Program-made: the position numbers and the translations under genes | Origin: Akkermansiaceae bacterium | GTDB taxonomy: Bacteria > Verrucomicrobiota > Verrucomicrobiia > Verrucomicrobiales > Akkermansiaceae | Length of the DNA stretch: 64,000 nucleotides | Direction of reading: 5' to 3' | NCBI GenBank assembly: GCA_905181965.1 | Contig: CAJIZY010000004.1 | Coordinates: forward strand, 1 to 64,000 | In this document: one piece after another, positions 58,771-64,000 of the stretch | Position numbering within the stretch: the stretch's first letter is position 1 | Layout: each line of letters begins with the position of its first letter | Notes under the pieces: generated by a model | What the model was told of the DNA's origin: nothing | What the model saw: only the letters and a program-made list of their open reading frames with translations | Database searches by the model: none

Positions 58771-59730
58771 ATGCCCCTTATCCACTCCTCTTATCGGTCT
58801 CCTTTTTTTTTAAGGAACGGTCACCTTTCGACTATCTACCCCACTCTTTTCCGGCGTCGAAGCTCGCTATCAATGGACCGAGAGCGCCTCGAACTTTCCG
58901 ATGGGGATTTCATAGATCTCGATTGGTCGGATCAAAAATATTCACGCCTCGCTATCATTGGCCATGGGTTGGAAGGAGAATCATGCGCGAAGTATATGCT
59001 AGGGATGTCGGCAGCCCTTCAAAGAAGGAGCTGGGACACCCTTGCGTGGAATTGCCGAGGTTGCTCAGGCGAACCCAATCGTCTCTTACGTTCCTATCAC
59101 TCTGGGCTCAGCGGTGATCTAGGCCACGTCATAGATCATGCCATTTCGAAAGGTTATCAATCAATCGCACTCATCGGATTCAGCCTTGGAGGGAACATTG
59201 TCCTCAAATATTTGGGTGAACAGGGATCCAAACTCCGCCCGGAAGTAAAAGCCGGAGTCGCCTTCTCCGTCCCCTGCGATCTAACCTCAAGCTCACTGCG
59301 ACTTGCAGATTGGGATAATAAAATCTACATGTCCCGTTTCATGGATGGCCTAAAGGAGAAAATAATCCAGAAGAACAATAAATTTCCAGGAAAGCTGAAT
59401 CTCAATGGAATCAAGCGTATCAAAACTTTTAGCCAATTCGATGATCGCTTTACCGCGCCTCTTAATGGCTTCCTTAATGCCCCCGACTATTGGCTACGCG
59501 CCAGCAGCAAACCGCACCTGGACGCTATCCAAATCCCGTCACTCATGATTCAGGCGGCTAACGACCCTTTTCTTCCCGAACCTTGCTTTCCCCGAAAAAT
59601 TGCTAAAGCTAGTAAGTCACTTCATCTAGAAATTCCCCGCCATGGAGGGCATGTCGGCTTTGTTAGCAGGGGACCTGAATACTGGTCAGAAACACGCTGC
59701 GCCGAGTTTCTTAAAGAAGTCATTCCCTGA
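58771..59730 (+). CDS. YheT-like alpha/beta hydrolase
   Basis: A 319-residue hydrolase. Family blocks include RNGHLSTIYPTLFRR, IIGHGLEGESCAKYM, WDTLAWNCRGCSGEPNR, the nucleophile elbow IGFSLGGNIVLKYLG (Ser about 142), ANDPFLPE (Asp) and HGGHVGFVSR (His), all of the YheT/EMB8 group. It hydrolyses an unknown ester. The ATG at 58771 is used; a GTG at 58765 adds two residues. No signal peptide. It has no obvious link to the sulfatase that follows 223 bp later. Confidence 0.9.
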   Translation: MPLIHSSYRSPFFLRNGHLSTIYPTLFRRRSSLSMDRERLELSDGDFIDLDWSDQKYSRLAIIGHGLEGESCAKYMLGMSAALQRRSWDTLAWNCRGCSGEPNRLLRSYHSGLSGDLGHVIDHAISKGYQSIALIGFSLGGNIVLKYLGEQGSKLRPEVKAGVAFSVPCDLTSSSLRLADWDNKIYMSRFMDGLKEKIIQKNNKFPGKLNLNGIKRIKTFSQFDDRFTAPLNGFLNAPDYWLRASSKPHLDAIQIPSLMIQAANDPFLPEPCFPRKIAKASKSLHLEIPRHGGHVGFVSRGPEYWSETRCAEFLKEVIP

Positions 59731-59953
59731 CTAGCCCCCCTCATAACCATTTCATATTTTTACTCACTTTTTTGGGTCCTTCTCGTTGCGAGATTAAGAT
59801 TTCCTATAGATTGAGACTGTAAATATCACTTGAGGTGAGACACTAAGCCACCAAAAACAACATCGCGTTTCTTATTAAAATAACGGTAAGAAGACTTTGC
59901 CTGCTAAAACCGATTAAACCGATTAAATCGAGTCTACCAGTTCAATTCGAGTC

Positions 59954-61339
59954 ATGACCAAGCACATTCCTATCATTATATCACTCTGTCTTTTTAGTTC
60001 TCTGGAAACCAGTATTGCAGAGCAGATTAAAAATGTCCTTCTTATCGTCTCCGATGATCTCAAGGCAAGCTCACTTGGTTGCTATGGTAACAAGATTTGC
60101 AAAACTCCCAACCTTGACCGTCTTGCCGCAAACGGCATGGTCTTCGAGCGGGCCTACTGTCAAGGGACTTGGTGCGCCCCGTCCCGCCTCTCTTTCATGC
60201 ACAGCCGTTATCAGGGAGGTGATGGCGAAAATATGGGGAGCTATTTTCGATCTCAGGGAATGCACAGTGCTAGAGTTGGGAAAATTTACCATATGCGAGT
60301 CCCGGGGGATATCATTGCGGGAACCGATGGCCAAGATATCCCATCTACTTGGGACGAAAAATTTAATACAAAAGGACAGGAAGCTCACACCCCAGGTAAC
60401 TACGCCTGCCTCAATCAAAACATCTTCACCGATAAACCGGAAAACCGCGAATCAACTGGGATGGCGCACCGAATGTTTGTTTCAGTTGATTACAACGGCG
60501 ATGGTTCCGATCAGCCTGATTGGAAGGCTGCAGAAAAGACCGTCGAACTTCTAAAGAAACACAAAGATAAGCCTTTCTTTATCGCAACCGGCTTTGTCCG
60601 CCCACACTACCCCAGCGTCGCGCCCACTCAGTATTTCGACAAATACCCTTTCCAAAAGATGCCCCTTCCTCGGGTTCCAAAAAACGATCTTGATGATATC
60701 CCGAGGGCTGGACTGGCCAAGATGACGAGTCAAAAAAGCGGCATCGCCAAATGGCCCGACAACCAAAGGAGAATGTGGGCCGCCTATTATGCGACGGTCA
60801 CCTACATGGACGAACAGCTCGGGAAAATTCTGGACGAGCTAGAGCGGCTTGAGCTAACGAATTCGACCGCTATCGTCTTTCTCAGCGATCATGGATACCA
60901 CCTTGGAGAACATAATTTCTGGCAAAAGAGCAACCTCCACGAGGAGGTCACTCGTGTTCCAGTAATCATTTCAGCCCCGGGGCTCAAACCAGGGCGAACT
61001 CAATCTCTCGCCGAACTCGTAGACATCTATCCAACCCTTTGTTCTCTACTTAGAGTCCCAATTCCAAAATCATTACAGGGAAAAAGCCTCCTCCCAACGC
61101 TCAAAGAACCCTATGTAAGCCCGCGTACTGACGCTCTCTCCCTAAACCGGGGGAGCCACAGCCTTCGCACCGATCGCTGGGCCTACATGAAATATAAAAA
61201 CGGGGACGAAGAACTTTATGACATGATTAAAGATCCAGCCCAGTTCACAAATCTAGCAAAGAGAGAAGAGTATCTATCCGTCAAAACGAAGCTACTCCAT
61301 CAACTCAAGAAGCGCCTTAAATCCGCCTCACTCCTCTGA
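59954..61339 (+). CDS. Secreted formylglycine sulfatase, iduronate-2-sulfatase-like
   Basis: A 461-residue sulfatase with a signal peptide (1-22). Metal Asps are in LLIVSDDLKAS, and the formylglycine signature is WCAPSRLSFMHSRY (Cys74). GKIYHM and the substrate-side blocks FFIATGFVRPHYP, LSDHGYHLGEHNFWQK and THE-type NLHEEVTRVP are as in IdsA-like sulfatases. It would remove sulfate from glycosaminoglycan- or algal-type polysaccharides. Its 3' end overlaps the convergent GH81 gene by 12 bp. Confidence 0.92.
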   Translation: MTKHIPIIISLCLFSSLETSIAEQIKNVLLIVSDDLKASSLGCYGNKICKTPNLDRLAANGMVFERAYCQGTWCAPSRLSFMHSRYQGGDGENMGSYFRSQGMHSARVGKIYHMRVPGDIIAGTDGQDIPSTWDEKFNTKGQEAHTPGNYACLNQNIFTDKPENRESTGMAHRMFVSVDYNGDGSDQPDWKAAEKTVELLKKHKDKPFFIATGFVRPHYPSVAPTQYFDKYPFQKMPLPRVPKNDLDDIPRAGLAKMTSQKSGIAKWPDNQRRMWAAYYATVTYMDEQLGKILDELERLELTNSTAIVFLSDHGYHLGEHNFWQKSNLHEEVTRVPVIISAPGLKPGRTQSLAELVDIYPTLCSLLRVPIPKSLQGKSLLPTLKEPYVSPRTDALSLNRGSHSLRTDRWAYMKYKNGDEELYDMIKDPAQFTNLAKREEYLSVKTKLLHQLKKRLKSASLL

Positions 61340-63565
61340 GGTCTTAACCGTCATTCCCGGCTTCGCTATCATGACAAAGCCATCTGAAAACTTAATCTCC
61401 TTCGGCGTGGACCCGAATTGATAAGCGGCATAAGTTTTCTTCCCATTTTTCACGTAAACGTTCACCCAAGGGTGCGAGGAGGTGACGCTTCGGTCGTTCC
61501 CACCGAGACGATCTAAAGTATGAACCCAGTGGGACATAAAGGCATGGGTGTTACCTCCCTCAAGGCTACAATCGGGATTGCTTACTAGGTAATCGACTGC
61601 CATTTCTGAATCCTGCAAGGAATTGAACATCACCACTAAATCACCCCACCCGTTATTATAGTCATTCCCTTTCTCCCGCTTCTTCACGATTCGATCGTGA
61701 TTCTTTTTCACATAATCAGGATACCTTCCCATATAAATTGAAGCCGGTGTAAAGGGCAACCAATTGATCCCGTGAATACAATCAATATCGGCTGAAAACC
61801 AAGTAGAGAAAGATCCTTTTCCACCCCAAATCATACCGAGAGCCACCTCGGGGAAATCTTTTGGAAAGTTCGTGCCCGAGACATCAAACCAATATTCCTC
61901 AACTGCAGTCCGCTCGGTATTATAAAGGAAAACACCAGTATCCCTGAGCTTGGTATTTCCCATAACTTCCCCCCAAAGCATCAAGCCATACCAAGCGTTC
62001 ATCGATTCAGAAGAAGACTCCTGATTGTTTCCATCACCAAACTTGGCATGCCCTGAAGCCCAAGAATGTCCGGCATAAACGTCAAAACAGCGAAGGTGTG
62101 GAAACAGTAGATCTTCACGGTTTCTAGAGGCAATATCTCGAATAAGTAATTCAACCATCGCTCCCCATTTCTCTGCCCATCTTGGATCAAGTCGCGCAAC
62201 CTCAGCCGCCGCCCGAATGAAGTAGCCATAGTGAAAATGATGATCATTAATTTGCCCATCACTTCCATAGGATGGCTTACTGCCGATCAATGTCCCCCAA
62301 GTTTTATTATAGTAGAAAAGAGGTGACTGTTCGCCCTTCGACGCAAGAAACCAATTTTCGAGTCGACGCCGAACTTCATCAATAAAGAGCTTCTGCAAAC
62401 CCTCCTCACCAGCCACCTCTGCAACCCCACTTAAGGTTGCCAATTTACCCAGAAACTTTCCATCCCAATAAGTATCGGCAAACGGAATTTCAAGCTTTGC
62501 AGCCTCCTTCTTAAGATAAGTAGTCACTTGTTTTTTATCCGAAATCCCCTCGGCTGGAAGCATCGGTAATAGCCCCTGAATAGGGACCGAAGTCTTGAAA
62601 CCATCTCCCCTCGCCAATTTCATCTCTCCGCGCACCGAGCGGTAACTTTCGCCGGTCAACGCTACTTGGGAATACTTCCATTGATGCGGGTAAAGAGCGA
62701 ATAAAGTGCCCTTTCCACTTCCCTCCATGGCCTCAACTTCAAAGCGATATTTAGTCGTTAATTGACCATTCACAGGTTTCGATAAAAAATGAGTATCGAT
62801 CACATGATGGTGAGCCCACTCTGCGAAGCGAGCCAGCGTAGCCTCTGTGGCGTTGGGCAAAAGAGCCACCGTGAAATATCCCTTTGATGATTGATTTACA
62901 AAGATGTCAGTCTTACTTCCAGTCCAACTCGATCCATTTGCTCCAAAAATCCCATAATGATTTCCCCTGACCGTAATTCCAAAAATGGGATCACCTTCCT
63001 CACCGCTCCAGACAATTGGTTGGTGCGCAAATTTAAGAACCGGGTTTCCGCCACTAATACGGTTGAAAACGTAGGGGCTCCCGTGCCCAAAGGTTGAACG
63101 TAAAAATGATTCTTCTTTTCGAAACTCAGCGGTGATGAACCAGTCGGAATAATCAGCTAAGCGAGCATCGGGAAATTCCGTCACCTTTGAATGTAAAATT
63201 AAAAAATCGCCAGTTTCGCCGATTCCGCCCCCCATGATGTGCCCGCCTGCACCCACGATCCCGGATCCTGGATAAGCGATGGCCAGTCCCCGTGCGTTAC
63301 AATTGATCGCGAGTGGATGAGGAAAAAGATTCTGCGAATATTGTTCCCAGACAAGGGAGCTCCACCATTGATTGGTTGGGACCGCTCCCTTGATTGATGG
63401 GGTTGTGAAAATTGTGTTGGGAAGAGGATCGCAACCCGCCGGACGGACAAGAGAATAACTGCCATGACCCACCTTCACACTATCAGCTTTCGCCGTATCA
63501 TTTACGAAAACCGTCAGACCAAAAACGAAAGAGAAAAGAAATAACTGTTTAGCTGGCTGCTTCAT
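61328..63565 (-). CDS. GH81 family endo-beta-1,3-glucanase, secreted
   Basis: From the ATG at 63565 a 745-residue protein with a signal peptide (about 1-28) and a GH81 fold: PTNQWWSSLVWE near the N-terminus, then the catalytic region SDGQINDHHFHYGYFIRAAA (441-447 for the DHHFHYG motif), and CFDVYAGHSWASGHAKFGDG followed by NNQESSSESMNAWYG (Glu residues at 516 and 520). The enzyme splits beta-1,3-glucan such as laminarin. Divergent to the LacI regulator and convergent with the sulfatase. A start 9 residues upstream (63592) is possible but the signal peptide favours 63565. Confidence 0.9.
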   Translation of the reverse strand: MKQPAKQLFLFSFVFGLTVFVNDTAKADSVKVGHGSYSLVRPAGCDPLPNTIFTTPSIKGAVPTNQWWSSLVWEQYSQNLFPHPLAINCNARGLAIAYPGSGIVGAGGHIMGGGIGETGDFLILHSKVTEFPDARLADYSDWFITAEFRKEESFLRSTFGHGSPYVFNRISGGNPVLKFAHQPIVWSGEEGDPIFGITVRGNHYGIFGANGSSWTGSKTDIFVNQSSKGYFTVALLPNATEATLARFAEWAHHHVIDTHFLSKPVNGQLTTKYRFEVEAMEGSGKGTLFALYPHQWKYSQVALTGESYRSVRGEMKLARGDGFKTSVPIQGLLPMLPAEGISDKKQVTTYLKKEAAKLEIPFADTYWDGKFLGKLATLSGVAEVAGEEGLQKLFIDEVRRRLENWFLASKGEQSPLFYYNKTWGTLIGSKPSYGSDGQINDHHFHYGYFIRAAAEVARLDPRWAEKWGAMVELLIRDIASRNREDLLFPHLRCFDVYAGHSWASGHAKFGDGNNQESSSESMNAWYGLMLWGEVMGNTKLRDTGVFLYNTERTAVEEYWFDVSGTNFPKDFPEVALGMIWGGKGSFSTWFSADIDCIHGINWLPFTPASIYMGRYPDYVKKNHDRIVKKREKGNDYNNGWGDLVVMFNSLQDSEMAVDYLVSNPDCSLEGGNTHAFMSHWVHTLDRLGGNDRSVTSSHPWVNVYVKNGKKTYAAYQFGSTPKEIKFSDGFVMIAKPGMTVKTSEE

Positions 63566-63640
63566 AATAAAAAGGGCGGGCTTTACCGACAATCACCCCG
63601 GTGAGAGATTCGCTCTCAACTCAACCTTGGTCAATGATAT

Positions 63641-63657
63641 TTGCATAATATTGCATA
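63641..63657. promoter_or_regulatory. Candidate operator: TTGCATA direct repeat in the GH81-LacI divergent region
   Basis: The heptamer ttgcata occurs twice, at 63641-63647 and 63651-63657, spaced one helical turn (10 bp), in the 183-bp region between divergent GH81 and lacI-type genes. A regulator in this position would be expected to bind here. LacI operators are usually CG-centred palindromes, so this is only suggestive. Confidence 0.35.
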
Positions 63658-63748
63658 TCTCGGAAACCGCCCTTATTCTGATTCTTGCCATGCCGCCTAT
63701 CGATGAGCATTCTCTTCCTATCGCCCTACGGCGATCAAAATTATTGCT

Positions 63749-64000
63749 ATGCCCAAAGTGAACCAAAAAGCCATTGCTGATCAGCTCGGGATCTCCCGAG
63801 CCACCGTATCACGGTGCTTCACCAATCATGCAGGCATCAACGCCACGACACGTGCCAAGGTCTTCCAACTGGCAGCCGAAATGGGCTACACTCACCTTGA
63901 GTCTCGAAGTCCGGCGGTCAAGAAAGCAAAAAAGAGGGTTAATTTTAACGTTTTAATCTGTAGTGACACTGAAGAATACTTTCGGGATGACTACAAAAGC
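63749..64000 (+). CDS. LacI-family transcription regulator, 3' end outside window
   Basis: From the ATG at 63749 the frame is open to the window end. The LacI-type helix-turn-helix occupies residues 5-26 (QKAIADQLGISRATVSRCFT), followed by NHAGINATTRAKVFQLAAEMGY as the hinge helix. The sugar-binding part is only just starting at the edge (NVLICSDTEE). Its position divergent from the GH81 gene suggests it controls glucan use in response to a sugar, by analogy with other family members. Confidence 0.85.
   Translation, partial: MPKVNQKAIADQLGISRATVSRCFTNHAGINATTRAKVFQLAAEMGYTHLESRSPAVKKAKKRVNFNVLICSDTEEYFRDDYKS

Overview
The window looks like chromosomal DNA of a Verrucomicrobiota bacterium. 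This is inferred from gene content: TonB-dependent receptors (Gram-negative envelope), two formylglycine-type sulfatases, a prepilin-like protein ending in an H-x9-DG segment, a Mpv17-like membrane protein, EboE/TatD-type 'ebo' genes, a long ClpP-like secreted protease and large secreted proteins with PATR or TSP3-like tails. Shine-Dalgarno sequences are weak or absent before many starts.

Layout. 1-8.4 kb: envelope and housekeeping genes (DUF481 porin-like protein, KhpA, a TonB receptor, an NlpC-like protein, TPR, RecO, a membrane protein, a ClpP-like protease with an 18-bp tandem repeat). 8.8-16.6 kb: aconitase B and a run of small conserved genes. 16.6-20.7 kb: a co-directional set of a YhaM-like HD protein, an SDR and a FolP fused to a RibD-C/DHFR-like domain. 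20.7-25.5 kb: a FAD oxidoreductase/methyltransferase pair, ArgB, and a BtuB-like receptor behind a cobalamin riboswitch. 25.7-30.7 kb: LysM lipoprotein, DsbD-N-like protein, HisD, M29 aminopeptidase, and an MsrA whose catalytic Cys codon is an in-frame TGA followed by a SECIS-like hairpin. 30.7-36.1 kb: a DUF455-ATP-grasp fusion, an ABM-domain protein and an incomplete ebo-type locus. 36.2-47.5 kb: two tRNAs, Sel1 protein, BLUF photoreceptor, glycerate kinase, FabD, TrpF, CrcB, GNAT and GltB. 47.8-64 kb: a polysaccharide-type locus with two sulfatases, a PhoD-like phosphatase, a sugar isomerase-like protein, a FucP-like transporter, a prepilin-like protein, a GH81 glucanase and a divergent LacI regulator.

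At least a dozen genes, including normally essential ones (fabD, folP), are broken by small indels where the other frame restores the family sequence at once. Two short segments near 56.4 and 57.9 kb look like unrelated DNA spliced in. I read this mainly as sequencing or assembly error, and annotate such genes over their full repaired extent.

The best candidate for something new is the putative selenocysteine MsrA (29915-30691). Next are the FolP-RibD_C fusion overlapping an SDR, and the DUF455-ATP-grasp protein beside ebo-type genes.
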